Assembly: GCA_937926205.1 (NCBI GenBank)
Contig: CALEYL010000072.1
Location: 62,001-126,000, forward strand
DNA from: an uncultured Saprospiraceae bacterium
Lineage (GTDB): Bacteria > Bacteroidota > Bacteroidia > Chitinophagales > Saprospiraceae
Reading direction: 5' to 3'
Length of the DNA: 64,000 nucleotides
The position numbers and the translations under genes were made by a program. Under the pieces are notes generated by a model. That model was not told the DNA's origin. It saw only the letters and a list, made by a program, of their open reading frames with translations, and made no database searches. This document shows, piece by piece, positions 9,205 to 17,738 of the stretch. Position 1 is the first letter of the stretch, and every line of letters starts with the position of its first letter.

Positions 9205-9541
9205 AGGGAAAATTAGTTTATACACCCAACATGGTTCCAGGAGGAGGAGTAATAAAGGCAATTTTGCTGAAAGGCCAGCACATGATTGAAAGAAGACAGG
9301 CCTTTATGTCGGTTATCATAAACAATAACGGCTTGCAGCATGCCATGACAACATACTGCAAGCAGTAATGGAGGGATTATGTTTTGCTTGCTGATGCACA
9401 AAGGAGAACCTTTGAGATAAGGGCAAACAGAAAACAGCAAAAGCGCGTGAGTTGTGATACGTACGCGCAATGCTTGTTTTCCGCAGAAACCGCAAAATAA
9501 CCTTTAATTCCAGCGGGCCTGATACCCGGAGGATGTTGTGA
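9205..9541 (-). other. Structured leader between the AURKAIP1 gene and rng
   Basis: No gene is supported in this 337-bp stretch. It carries two clear stem-loops: AAAGGCC at 9270-9276 with GGCCTTT at 9299-9305, and GCTTGCAG at 9331-9338 with CTGCAAGC at 9356-9363. Both would lie in the 5' leader of the rng transcript. RNase E of Escherichia coli is known to control its own mRNA through its leader; a similar role here is only an inference. Confidence 0.4.
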
Positions 9542-9634
9542 TTATTTCTTCTTCTTATGACGGTTCTTACGCAGTCTTTTTTTGCGTTTGTGCGTGGCAA
9601 TTTTATGCCGTTTACGCTTTTTTCCACAAGGCAT
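9542..9634 (-). CDS. AURKAIP1/COX24-type 30-residue basic ribosome-associated protein
   Basis: A 30-codon frame from ATG at 9634 to TAA at 9542 encodes a peptide starting MPCGKKRKRHKIATHKRKK and ending in four lysines. About two thirds of its residues are Lys, Arg or His. This matches the tiny Bacteroidota proteins annotated as AURKAIP1/COX24 domain-containing, relatives of a mitochondrial small-subunit protein and thought to bind the ribosome. It is too short for ordinary ORF cut-offs and easily missed. It lies between the TPR lipoprotein and rng on the same strand, a sensible place for an RNA- or ribosome-linked protein. Confidence 0.85.
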   Translation of the reverse strand: MPCGKKRKRHKIATHKRKKRLRKNRHKKKK

Positions 9635-9775
9635 AAGCTTTCTTTTTTTGCCGTTACAACCTATTTTGCCCCCCTGAATAGCTTTTTTTCATTAAGAAAA
9701 GACGCTGCAATCAAAAGGGCACAAGAGCCGCAAACGGAAAGGTGAACAAAATTGATCGTTCCTGTTATAAATTTC

Positions 9776-10567
9776 TCAACGCGCCTGAAGCGCGCGACAT
9801 TTTTCCAGGTATTGTTGTGCTTCAGCAGGCTTTTTCAGGGCATCGTACACCGTTGCAAGTAAGCAAATACTGCTCACATTATCCGGTTCATTTTCAATTG
9901 CCTTGTTTAGCCGTACCAGCGCGCGGTCGTACTGACCAGTTTTAATGGCCAAACGCGCCAAAGTATTCAAAATCAAAACGTTTTCGGGGTGCTTTTTGTT
10001 GAGGTCAAGCAACATCGTTATGCCTTTCATCGGCTGATCCGCCGGAGGAATTTCTGCATAACTAAGGGCAAGATTCACCCGATGAGCAATGTTTTCAGGG
10101 TTCAGAGAAACGGCACTCTCAAATGCCGATATGGCCCTTTTATTACAAAACTCCCGAACGTCATCGCTCTTCATTTGCTGTACGCAGATGGCGTACGTTG
10201 TACCTGCAACAGACCAGCTATCTTCTGAATTCAGCAATTCGGCAACATTTTGAGCATAATAGCCTGCAATAGCCGGTTGACCGAATTCATACCACTTGCC
10301 GGAAAGTTGTTTCAGCAAGTTCACTTTTACGGAATCGGAAGCCGCTTTTTCAAGTTGTTCCGACAAGGTCACCACATAGTTATTCTGAGCCTCGGTAATG
10401 GCACCCTGCGCATCCCTGAGCAACAGGTTAATGTCTGTTTTTTCAGATGACAATGCCCTCGACTTTTCGAAACGCTGAATGTCTCTGGCTTTTGTTTCAC
10501 ACCCAAAGTACATGACAAATAACAGCAAAACAGCCGAAAAAACCGCTGTAAGTTGTAATTTTGTCAT
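9776..10567 (-). CDS. Tetratricopeptide-repeat lipoprotein
   Basis: This 263-residue protein begins with a hydrophobic segment ending VMYFGC, a near-lipobox, so it is probably a lipoprotein or membrane-anchored periplasmic protein. The C-terminal half (about 140-255) contains TPR-like helical pairs, including AISAFESAVSLNPENIAHRVNLA and YDRALVRLNKAIENEPDN. TPRs hold protein partners; none can be named. The gene sits 34 bp after HU and upstream of the AURKAIP1 and rng genes, an arrangement I recall from other Bacteroidota. It is probably co-transcribed with HU. Confidence 0.75.
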   Translation of the reverse strand: MTKLQLTAVFSAVLLLFVMYFGCETKARDIQRFEKSRALSSEKTDINLLLRDAQGAITEAQNNYVVTLSEQLEKAASDSVKVNLLKQLSGKWYEFGQPAIAGYYAQNVAELLNSEDSWSVAGTTYAICVQQMKSDDVREFCNKRAISAFESAVSLNPENIAHRVNLALSYAEIPPADQPMKGITMLLDLNKKHPENVLILNTLARLAIKTGQYDRALVRLNKAIENEPDNVSSICLLATVYDALKKPAEAQQYLEKCRALQAR

Positions 10568-10601
10568 AGAGCGCTGTTGTATATTTTATGCCTTGCGGCA
10601 A

Positions 10602-10913
10602 TCAATCTTCGTTTTCTTCATCCGGAAGAGAAGTCACATTTCCCTTAACCTGTTCAACAAAAACTTTTGCAGGCTTGAATGCCGGAATAAAATGTTCCGG
10701 AATTTCAATTGCCTTATTTTTCTTGATGTGACGACCGATTTTTTTAGCTCTCTTTTTGATGATAAAAGAGCCGAAACCGCGTACATATACATTCTCTCCG
10801 CTTGCGAGGGAACCCTTCACTTCCTTGAAGAAAGTTTCCAAAGCGACCAACACATCTACTTTAGGAACTCCCGTTTTTTCGGAAATAGCTGTGACTAAAT
10901 CAGCTTTTCTCAT
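10602..10913 (-). CDS. HU/IHF-family DNA-binding protein with acidic tail
   Basis: This 103-residue protein is a histone-like DNA-bending protein. It starts MRKADLVTAISEKTGVPK, carries the dimer core and the ENVYVRGFGSFIIKKRA strand typical of HU/IHF, and has a DNA-contacting arm with the segment KNKAIEIPEHFIPAFKPAK, where P replaces the usual N-P-x-T arm form. It ends with an acidic tail (DEENED), unlike the second HU of this window. It heads the leftward cluster with the TPR lipoprotein, AURKAIP1 and rng genes. Confidence 0.9.
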   Translation of the reverse strand: MRKADLVTAISEKTGVPKVDVLVALETFFKEVKGSLASGENVYVRGFGSFIIKKRAKKIGRHIKKNKAIEIPEHFIPAFKPAKVFVEQVKGNVTSLPDEENED

Positions 10914-11224
10914 CGTTATGGACTGGTTTATAATTAGTTATAATCAAATTGCTTTTAAAAACGAGTCGCAAATATCGCAATTTTTTCATTCCGAAAAAAT
11001 AAATGTTACTTTAATTTTCATTAGTAGTCAATCTTTTAGGTGTCCTACCGCTTTCAGCGGTTTGCAGAATGAATCCGGGGGTTCTTCTTCGAACGGATTG
11101 CTTGCGGCGCCGATCTAAGATTATAGTCTCATCTGCCGTTGGAATAATTTTATCTTTACGCTTCTTTTTAAAATAATTCCCTAACTGCCGAGATATTTGT
11201 TTCGGGAATCAAATCAGCTTCACT
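10914..11224. promoter_or_regulatory. Divergent promoter region between HU and yicC with two stem-loops
   Basis: This 311-bp intergenic stretch separates two divergent genes. Two adjacent inverted repeats lie at 11047-11061 (ACCGCT / AGCGGT) and about 11071-11099 (AATCCG / CGGATT, with an inner TTC/GAA). A leftward TATTTG-type -7 element for HU lies near 10970-10976. An open frame of 66 codons on the minus strand (11011-11208) has no start codon, so I do not call it a gene. Confidence 0.35.
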
Positions 11225-12097
11225 ATGGTGCTTTCAATGACGGGTTATGGGCGTGTATCGCATACTTTCAAAGATAAAACCATTCTGGTGGAAATCAGGT
11301 CGCTCAACAGCAAATTTACCGACCTGAGGCTCAAAATCCCCACCAGCTATCGCGAAAAAGATACCGAAATCCGAAAAATTACCCTTGAGCGCCTGGAGCG
11401 CGGAAAGATCGACATGACCATCGAAGTGAAATCCGTTTCAGGGGGTGATGGTTATGGACTAAACAAACCTTTGTTCCGTCGCTACTACGAAGAGCTGTCG
11501 GCTTTGGCCCGGGAACTTGGCATTCCGCAGGGAGACATTATTCAAACCATCCTGCGTATCCAGAATGTTGTTTCGTCTGAAGAAGACAGCATCAATGAAG
11601 AAGAATGGGCCGTTGTGTTGAGTACACTGGACAGTGCGATTCAGCAGCTCAACAAATACCGCCGCACCGAAGGTAAAGCTATGGAAGAAGATATGAAAAT
11701 CCGGGTGCAAAACATCCAGACGTATCTTGAAGGCATTGATCCTTTTGAAAAAGATCGCATTCCGATTCTCCGGCAGCGCCTGCATCAGAACCTGGAAGAA
11801 CATCTTGGTAAAGACAAAATTGATGAGAGTCGTTTTGAACAGGAAATTCTGTTTTATCTCGAAAAAATGGACATTACAGAAGAGAAGGTTCGGCTTGGCC
11901 AACACTGCAAATATTTTATTGAGGAGATGGGTGGGAGTACTTCCAAAGGTCGAAAACTTAGTTTTATCAGCCAGGAAATTGGCCGTGAGATCAATACCCT
12001 TGGCGCAAAAGCGTATTCCTCCGATATTCAACGACTTGTGGTGGGAATGAAAGATGAACTCGAAAAAATCAAAGAGCAGGTAGCCAATTTGGTTTAA
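11225..12097 (+). CDS. yicC: YicC/YloC-family endoribonuclease
   Basis: This 290-residue protein has the family N-terminus SMTGYGR and the EIRSLNSKFTDLRLKIP segment. Its C-terminal half (DUF1732) includes ESRFEQEILFYLEKMDITEE and GRKLSFISQEIGREINTLGAK. YicC proteins are RNA-cleaving enzymes linked to small-RNA turnover in Escherichia coli. It is followed after 72 bp by gmk and then apaG, and yicC-gmk adjacency is common across bacteria. Length and motifs are complete. Confidence 0.93.
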   Translation: MVLSMTGYGRVSHTFKDKTILVEIRSLNSKFTDLRLKIPTSYREKDTEIRKITLERLERGKIDMTIEVKSVSGGDGYGLNKPLFRRYYEELSALARELGIPQGDIIQTILRIQNVVSSEEDSINEEEWAVVLSTLDSAIQQLNKYRRTEGKAMEEDMKIRVQNIQTYLEGIDPFEKDRIPILRQRLHQNLEEHLGKDKIDESRFEQEILFYLEKMDITEEKVRLGQHCKYFIEEMGGSTSKGRKLSFISQEIGREINTLGAKAYSSDIQRLVVGMKDELEKIKEQVANLV

Positions 12098-12169
12098 AGG
12101 CTCTTATAACACAGATGTGAATTTAAAATCCTGATAACCAATAACTAATCACTGATAATCAAGGGTCCT

Positions 12170-12733
12170 GTGAGTAAATTATTAATCGTAACGGCGCCTT
12201 CCGGTGCAGGAAAAACGACGATCGTACACCATCTATTACAACATTTTAGTAACTTAGCCTTTTCAGTATCGGCTACTACACGGCAACGACGCGCTCATGA
12301 AGAAGAAGGAAAAGACTACTATTTCATCAGTGTGGAAGATTTTAAAGCCCGTGTAGCGCTCGGCGCTTTTGTAGAATGGGAGGAAGTTTATGACAACCAG
12401 TTCTACGGAACCCTGCGCAGTGAAATCGAAAGATTGTGGGCATTGGGTAAAAATATTATTTTTGATATCGATGTGCGGGGAGCTGCCAACCTTAAAAAAA
12501 GCTACCCCGATGACGCGCTCACGATTTTTGTGAAACCGCCGTCTCCTGAAATATTGTTCGAGCGATTGCGCCGGCGCAAAACAGAAAATGAAGACAGCCT
12601 GCGCAAGCGAATTGCGCGTGCTTCTGAAGAACTGACCTGGGAAAACAAATTCGATGTCGTCTTAATTAATGATGAACTCGATCGTGTTCTGGCAGAAGCC
12701 ACATCGGTGGCCGCCGACTTTCTAAACCGATGA
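12170..12733 (+). CDS. gmk: Guanylate kinase
   Basis: This 187-residue cytoplasmic enzyme phosphorylates GMP to GDP using ATP. The P-loop APSGAGKTT is at residues 9-17. The GMP-binding segment SATTRQRRAHEEEGKDYYFIS and the FVEWEEVYDNQFYGT stretch follow, with DIDVRGAANLKK near residue 100. The start is GTG at 12170, since no ATG gives the family N-terminus. Its stop overlaps the apaG start by 4 bp (ATGA), so the two are translationally coupled. Confidence 0.95.
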   Translation: MSKLLIVTAPSGAGKTTIVHHLLQHFSNLAFSVSATTRQRRAHEEEGKDYYFISVEDFKARVALGAFVEWEEVYDNQFYGTLRSEIERLWALGKNIIFDIDVRGAANLKKSYPDDALTIFVKPPSPEILFERLRRRKTENEDSLRKRIARASEELTWENKFDVVLINDELDRVLAEATSVAADFLNR

Positions 12734-13122
12734 TTATGGAAACACTCATTACCAATGGCATCAGGGTCAGCGCCGAACCTTTCTATCAGGAAAGTTACTC
12801 CAAGCCTTCGGAAATGAAATTCGTATTTGCTTATCGCATCACAATAGAAAATCTGGGGACCGAAACCGCTCAATTGCTCCGCAGACACTGGCACATCGTT
12901 GAAGCTACCGGGATTGTCCGGGAAGTCGAAGGGGAAGGGGTCGTTGGTCAGCAACCAGTATTGGAGCCCGGCGCCAAACACCAGTATGTTTCCTGGTGTC
13001 CGATTCCTACTGAAATTGGCAAAATGTTTGGTGAATTTTTGTTTGAAAGAAAATCAGACGGCACTAATTTTCAGGTGCAAATTCCCGAATTTCAACTGCT
13101 CGCGCCATTTAAACTCAATTAA
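12730..13122 (+). CDS. apaG: ApaG-family protein
   Basis: This 130-residue protein is an all-beta ApaG/DUF525 domain, seen in YRITIENLGTETAQLLRRHWHI and the glycine-rich GEGVVGQQPVLEPGAKHQY. ApaG proteins are tied to diadenosine tetraphosphate and cobalt/magnesium phenotypes, but the molecular role is unsettled. Translation may start at 12730 (overlapping gmk) or at the ATG two codons later. The stop shares the palindrome TTAA (13119-13122) with the stop of the convergent GGGP synthase gene. Confidence 0.92.
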   Translation: MIMETLITNGIRVSAEPFYQESYSKPSEMKFVFAYRITIENLGTETAQLLRRHWHIVEATGIVREVEGEGVVGQQPVLEPGAKHQYVSWCPIPTEIGKMFGEFLFERKSDGTNFQVQIPEFQLLAPFKLN

Positions 13123-13880
13123 ACAACTTTCGTTGCACTGCAGGAATGCACGGCATCGGCCAGTTCAGCCAACAGCGACGGAGCGGCCTCTATGGCATTT
13201 CCCACAACAATGACATCGGCCCCGGCACGGGCATCCGCCAGGGCTTTTTCCGGAGTCCGGATACCCCCGCCTACAATAAGAGGCGTATGAATCGCCTTAC
13301 TGACCAAACCAATCATGCGTTCGCTTACCGGAATGCGGGCGCCGCTACCGGCATCGAGATAGGTAAGTTTTAACCCCAGCATTTCACCGGCCATAGCCGT
13401 ACAAAGCGCGATGTCTTCCTTGTTGGCCGGTATGGGGGTCGTATTGCTCATATAAGATACGGAGGTTGGAACGCCGCCGTCTATCAATAAATAGGCCGTT
13501 GGAATGATTTCGAGACTGCTTTGCTTGAGAAAAGGCGCTGCAAGAACGTGCTGACCGATGAGTAACTCGGGGTTTCGTCCAGATATCAGCGACAACAACA
13601 AGATGCCGTCGGCCTGGTCGCTTAATTGCAGGCTGCTTCCCGGAAACAAGGCTACCGGAATATTGGTTGCCGCCTTAATTTGGCTGATACAGGCGTCTAA
13701 ACGATTGTGAACAAGTAAGCTTCCCCCCACCAAAAAGATATCTGTTGAGGCAGCAATGGCCTGATCAAGCAATTGGTCTAACCCAGCTTCTGCTGTTTTA
13801 TCCGGATCAATAAGTACGGCAAAAAGTTTTTCTCCCTTCTTTTTGGCTTCTACAATCGTTTGATAGATCATATCCGGCAT
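13119..13880 (-). CDS. Geranylgeranylglyceryl/heptaprenylglyceryl phosphate synthase family protein
   Basis: This 253-residue TIM-barrel protein belongs to the GGGPS/PcrB family, which joins a polyprenyl diphosphate to glycerol-1-phosphate to make an ether-lipid precursor. Motifs are LIDPDK near residue 24, FLVGGSL near 49, YLDAGSGA near 173 and phosphate-binding VGGGIRTPEKA near 201. Bacteroidota carry a group of these enzymes; that of Flavobacterium johnsoniae has been studied biochemically, yet the cell lipid made is unclear. No other archaeal-type lipid gene is seen nearby. It is 68 bp downstream of the methyltransferase gene on the same strand. Confidence 0.9.
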   Translation of the reverse strand: MPDMIYQTIVEAKKKGEKLFAVLIDPDKTAEAGLDQLLDQAIAASTDIFLVGGSLLVHNRLDACISQIKAATNIPVALFPGSSLQLSDQADGILLLSLISGRNPELLIGQHVLAAPFLKQSSLEIIPTAYLLIDGGVPTSVSYMSNTTPIPANKEDIALCTAMAGEMLGLKLTYLDAGSGARIPVSERMIGLVSKAIHTPLIVGGGIRTPEKALADARAGADVIVVGNAIEAAPSLLAELADAVHSCSATKVV

Positions 13881-13948
13881 TTTGCGCAGACGATATGGCT
13901 GCCTGCGCGATAAAGATAGCGCAATTGACTGGATTTGAAAGCCCGGCT

Positions 13949-14440
13949 TTAGAACAGGCTGCCCTGCCGGGCAAAAGATTGTGGATTTTCAAGTTCCAGC
14001 AGGCGTCTTTTCATGTCTAAACCGTAAAAATACCCCTGCAGGTTACCGCTTTTACCAATGACGCGATGGCAGGGCACAATGATGGCGACAGGGTTGTTGC
14101 GGTTGGCCAGTCCGACAGCGCGAACAGCGTCAGGAGAGCCGATTTTTTCTGCAATCGCAGAATAACTGGTGGTATGGCCGTAAGGAATTTCAAGCAAAGC
14201 TTTCCAAACAGACTTATAAAATTCTGGAGCGCCTCCCCAATCGAGCTTTAAGTCGAACTCCTGGCGCTTCCCTTCAAAATACTCCTTTAACTGCCGGACA
14301 CAGGCTTCCAAAACAGGACTCGGTTCCACGGGCTCGTCATTCGAATCCTTATCAACAAGGTTCACAGACTGGATGCCAAGAGAACTTCCTTTGATTTCAA
14401 AACGACCGAACTCAGTATCGCAGAATGTTTTGGAAAGCAT
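13949..14440 (-). CDS. ogt: Methylated-DNA--protein-cysteine methyltransferase (O6-alkylguanine repair)
   Basis: This protein (163 residues from ATG at 14440) removes alkyl groups from O6 of guanine by transfer to its own cysteine. The active-site loop IVPCHRVIG is present, preceded by the helix-turn-helix segment YGHTTSYSAIAEKIGSPDAVRAVGLANRN and followed by GNLQGYFYGLDMKRRLLELE. A longer frame starts at an ATG at 14488 and would add a basic hydrophobic 16-residue leader, which is unlike the family, so I prefer 14440. There is no AdaA-type regulatory domain. Confidence 0.92.
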   Translation of the reverse strand: MLSKTFCDTEFGRFEIKGSSLGIQSVNLVDKDSNDEPVEPSPVLEACVRQLKEYFEGKRQEFDLKLDWGGAPEFYKSVWKALLEIPYGHTTSYSAIAEKIGSPDAVRAVGLANRNNPVAIIVPCHRVIGKSGNLQGYFYGLDMKRRLLELENPQSFARQGSLF

Positions 14441-14568
14441 GAAAAAGCCGTGTTTGGTGCAGACAAATTTAATAAATTTGCGAAACATTTACGGCAGCGT
14501 TTACCGGGAATTTGCCGAAAAATCCCTTCACGCTGCCGCTTTTTCATTTCGGATAAAAGAAGCATTTT

Positions 14569-15195
14569 ATGCTGCAAACCAAAGCGCTTCAATACAGTTA
14601 TGATGGCCGCCACCAATTGCATTTTCCGGACATAGATTGCAAAAAAGGAGAACAGTGGTTGCTGTTGGGGCAATCCGGCAGCGGTAAAACCACTTTGTTG
14701 CACCTGCTTGGAGGGTTGTTGTCGCCAAAAAGTGGAACCGTTAACATCGACGGAACGAATATCGGAGTCCTCAGGGGGTCGGCATTAGACCATTTTCGCG
14801 GCCGGCGCATTGGCATCATTTTTCAGAAAGCACATTTTGTAAAAGCGCTTACGGTTGAAGAAAACCTCCTGCTGGCCCAACAGCTGGCTGGTGTCAGTGC
14901 CTCTAAAAGCCGCATTCGGGAAATGCTGGAACGGCTCAATGTAGGCCATAAATTCCGCGTTAAACCTGACCGGCTCAGTGCCGGTGAGCAACAAAGGGTT
15001 GCCATAGCCCGTGCCCTGGTTAACCAGCCGTCCATCATTCTTGCCGACGAGCCTACTTCTGCGCTTGATGATCTGAATTGTAAAGAGGTGATAAACCTGC
15101 TGGAAGAACAAGCGAACGCCGTTTCGGCTACCTTGCTGGTCGTTACCCACGACAGTCGCCTGAAAGCCGCATTTCATAACCAGATTCAACTGTAA
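14569..15195 (+). CDS. ABC transporter ATP-binding protein (LolD/MacB type)
   Basis: This 208-residue ATPase has a Walker A GQSGSGKTT near residue 35, a Q-loop in IIFQKAHF, the signature LSAGEQQR near 138, a Walker B IILADEPTSALDD near 158 and an H-loop VVTHD. The short length and the pairing with an FtsX-like permease 19 bp downstream place it in the MacB/LolD exporter group, which drives envelope processes rather than solute import. It is divergent from the methyltransferase gene. Confidence 0.92.
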   Translation: MLQTKALQYSYDGRHQLHFPDIDCKKGEQWLLLGQSGSGKTTLLHLLGGLLSPKSGTVNIDGTNIGVLRGSALDHFRGRRIGIIFQKAHFVKALTVEENLLLAQQLAGVSASKSRIREMLERLNVGHKFRVKPDRLSAGEQQRVAIARALVNQPSIILADEPTSALDDLNCKEVINLLEEQANAVSATLLVVTHDSRLKAAFHNQIQL

Positions 15196-15214
15196 TCTAT
15201 ACAAGGCAACCCTT

Positions 15215-16465
15215 ATGAGCTTGTTTCAACTGAGTTGGAAAAACCTGACCAACAAACCGCTTTCTCTGACGCTCAACCTCATCCTTTTTGCGCTGGGAAC
15301 CGGACTTATTTCATTATTACTGTTGCTGAGTACGCAATTGCAGGAGAAATTTGACAAAAACCTGGCAGGAGTGGATCTCGTTGTCGGCGCGAAAGGCAGC
15401 CCACTTCAGCTCATCCTTTGCAGTATGTATCATGTCGATTCACCTACCGGCAACATATCGATCAAAGAAGCCCGGCCTTTTCTGCGCCCCGGCCATCCTC
15501 TGATCAAAACGGCAGTACCCCTTTCCATGGGTGATAACTACAGAAATTATCGGATCATTGGTACAACCCACGACATTCTGCCTCTTTACCAGGGCGAACT
15601 ACAGGAAGGTAAGCTGTGGGAAAAAATATGGGAAGCCACTCTGGGAGCTGCGGTTGCAGCCAGCCTTGGCCTGAAAATCGGCGATCATTTCCAAAGTTCT
15701 CATGGTTTTGATTCGGATGTAGACATGGCGCATGAGGGCGAGTTTATCGTCGCGGGAATCCTGAAGCCGGGCGGTTCCGTTCTGGATCAGTTGATTCTGA
15801 CCAATACCCAAACAATTTGGGCGGTTCATGAACATGCTGCGGAGGAACAAGCCGATACCAACGCACATGAGGACCACGTAGAAGAGGACGATTCCAGGCC
15901 TTTGATGGAATATGAAGACAAAGACATTACTTCTCTGTTGATCCAGTTCAAAAACCGCAACTACCAAACGCTCAATATGGGGCGCTCCATCAACGAAAAC
16001 ACGGATATGCAGGCAGCCATGCCGGCTTTCGAAATCAATCGACTTTATGCCAATATGGGGGTCGGCGTAGATGCCCTTCAGGCGCTGGCTTTAGCGATTA
16101 TTCTGGTTTCCGGCCTGAGTATTTTCATTTCTTTGTTTTCCTCTCTCAAAGAGCGGCGCTATGAATTGGCACTGATGCGGGTTATGGGTGCTTCGAGATC
16201 CCGGATATTTTTCCTCATCATTCTTGAAGGCGTGCTGCTGGCTATGCTGGGTTGTCTGCTGGGGTTTTTACTCAGTCACGGCGGAATGACACTGCTGGCA
16301 GCGTATATGAAAGAAGCCTATCGCTATACCTTTTCAGGCTGGGTTTTTCTGAAAGAAGAGTGGGTTTTATTAGCAGGCGCGCTTGGCATCGGTGTGCTGG
16401 CGGCAATTATTCCTGCTGTCATGGCGGGACGGACGGACATTTCGGAAACCCTGGCAGAGGGGTAG
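15215..16465 (+). CDS. FtsX/MacB-type ABC permease with His/Asp/Glu-rich periplasmic loop
   Basis: This 416-residue permease has one N-terminal membrane helix (about 15-40), a large periplasmic domain, and three C-terminal helices (about 285-410) with SLKERRYELALMRVMGASRSRIF, the FtsX-family coupling segment. VVGAKGSPLQLIL near residue 57 is typical of a subgroup of these permeases. Residues 205-226 form a loop with five His and many Asp/Glu, suggesting binding of a metal such as zinc (inference). It forms a two-gene operon with the ATPase before it. The exported substrate is unknown. Confidence 0.88.
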   Translation: MSLFQLSWKNLTNKPLSLTLNLILFALGTGLISLLLLLSTQLQEKFDKNLAGVDLVVGAKGSPLQLILCSMYHVDSPTGNISIKEARPFLRPGHPLIKTAVPLSMGDNYRNYRIIGTTHDILPLYQGELQEGKLWEKIWEATLGAAVAASLGLKIGDHFQSSHGFDSDVDMAHEGEFIVAGILKPGGSVLDQLILTNTQTIWAVHEHAAEEQADTNAHEDHVEEDDSRPLMEYEDKDITSLLIQFKNRNYQTLNMGRSINENTDMQAAMPAFEINRLYANMGVGVDALQALALAIILVSGLSIFISLFSSLKERRYELALMRVMGASRSRIFFLIILEGVLLAMLGCLLGFLLSHGGMTLLAAYMKEAYRYTFSGWVFLKEEWVLLAGALGIGVLAAIIPAVMAGRTDISETLAEG

Positions 16466-16622
16466 GTAAGTTGCAAGGGGAAAGTTGGAAGAAAGTAAGT
16501 TTACTTAGGAGCACCTCATCATATTGAGCTTTTGCCCTTAGCCATAATTGGCGTCCTTTTCGTGTCACATATCCGTGTTTTTCTATATTAATGATAACCT
16601 GAAATTCAAAAAACAAAGACCT

Positions 16623-17723
16623 ATGAAAAAGACCTTTTACCTGCTTGCCCTTATTACTGCTTCACGCAGCATGCTACTTGCTCAGCCTACCTTAGAAATG
16701 AATATTGTGCCGGAAACTGGCGATTTTATCTATTGGGCCCAGGCCGACTCCAGTACCGCGCAGGTTGGTAGTCCTGGCGCCAATCAAATCTGGGATTTCT
16801 CTGATCTATCTTCGTCAACTCCGCCGACGCGCTATGAGTATGTGACACCGGCAAACACGCCCTATGCTAATGAATTTCCGACGGCTACCCTGGCAACTAA
16901 ACACGACTACAACAGCGGCAACATTTCCTATACTATTTATTCCTATTTTCAAAAAGGAGCGAATCAACTTTTGTTATTAGGTGCGAAGAACCTAAATTAC
17001 AAGGAGGCCTATACCGATCCGGATGTGCAACGCCAGTACCCGTTCCACTTCAACGATACCTATCAGGACGACTACACCCGCACGTGGATCGGTTCAGGCG
17101 CCCCGGATTATCCGGGCCTTCTGGTAGGTACCCGCACGGTGGAATACGACGCTTATGGTACATTGATTACGCCTTTAGATACCTTTCAGAATGCCATGCG
17201 CATCAGAACAACGATGGTGCTATTTGATTCTATTACTTTCTATTACGGCCACCAACGCATCAGCTATGAGACCCGCACCACTTACGACTGGGTGGTCGCA
17301 CATCAGCCTGGTCCTCTGGTCTCTATTTCATACAGTAACATCACCACCATCTGGTACACGCCTTATCCCGTCGAATATACGACAACGCAGGTAAGTCCGA
17401 AAATTAAGACCGTCAACTACATTTCGGCAGGTACGGTGTCGACGCTTTCAGAAACGAAAGCATTTAAAGGACTGAGAGCGCTTTCCGTCAGCCCTAATCC
17501 GACAATAGATCAATTGACCCTGTTTTTCACGGCCGAGCAGCCAATGGCGTTACAGATTTGCCTGACCGACGCTGGCGGACGCATGCTGCGGATACAAAAG
17601 CTGGAGGCAGGAGTTGGCGAGAACAGGGAGACGTTTTTTGTTGGCGATTTGCCGGCAGGCGCTTATTTCCTGTCATTGACCGACGGGCGCAGAATATGGA
17701 CAACGAAATGGCAAAAAAAATGA
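16623..17723 (+). CDS. Secreted protein with T9SS type A sorting domain
   Basis: This 366-residue protein starts at ATG 16623 with a signal peptide (MKKTFYLLALITASRSMLLAQ). The last 80 residues form a type A T9SS sorting domain, with LSVSPNPTIDQLTLFF, a GRMLR turn, LPAGAYFLSLTDG and a basic end KWQKK. T9SS cargo is exported across the outer membrane and anchored to the surface or released. The middle 260 residues, rich in Tyr, Thr and aromatic pairs, match nothing I recognise. An in-frame codon at 16548 would add a non-signal leader and is rejected. It is monocistronic. Confidence 0.85.
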   Translation: MKKTFYLLALITASRSMLLAQPTLEMNIVPETGDFIYWAQADSSTAQVGSPGANQIWDFSDLSSSTPPTRYEYVTPANTPYANEFPTATLATKHDYNSGNISYTIYSYFQKGANQLLLLGAKNLNYKEAYTDPDVQRQYPFHFNDTYQDDYTRTWIGSGAPDYPGLLVGTRTVEYDAYGTLITPLDTFQNAMRIRTTMVLFDSITFYYGHQRISYETRTTYDWVVAHQPGPLVSISYSNITTIWYTPYPVEYTTTQVSPKIKTVNYISAGTVSTLSETKAFKGLRALSVSPNPTIDQLTLFFTAEQPMALQICLTDAGGRMLRIQKLEAGVGENRETFFVGDLPAGAYFLSLTDGRRIWTTKWQKK

Positions 17724-17738
17724 TGATTAGTCGGGGGT

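Noticed and set aside
9205..9261. Upstream TTG start for RNase G/E giving a poly-Leu leader
   Set aside because: The GTG at 9204 gives the exact N-terminus of the family; the leader peptide looks like translated non-coding DNA.
11011..11208. 66-codon open frame on the minus strand upstream of yicC, with Arg-rich sequence
   Set aside because: It has no ATG, GTG or TTG near its beginning and overlaps the divergent promoter region; it could be an old remnant but is not supported as a gene.
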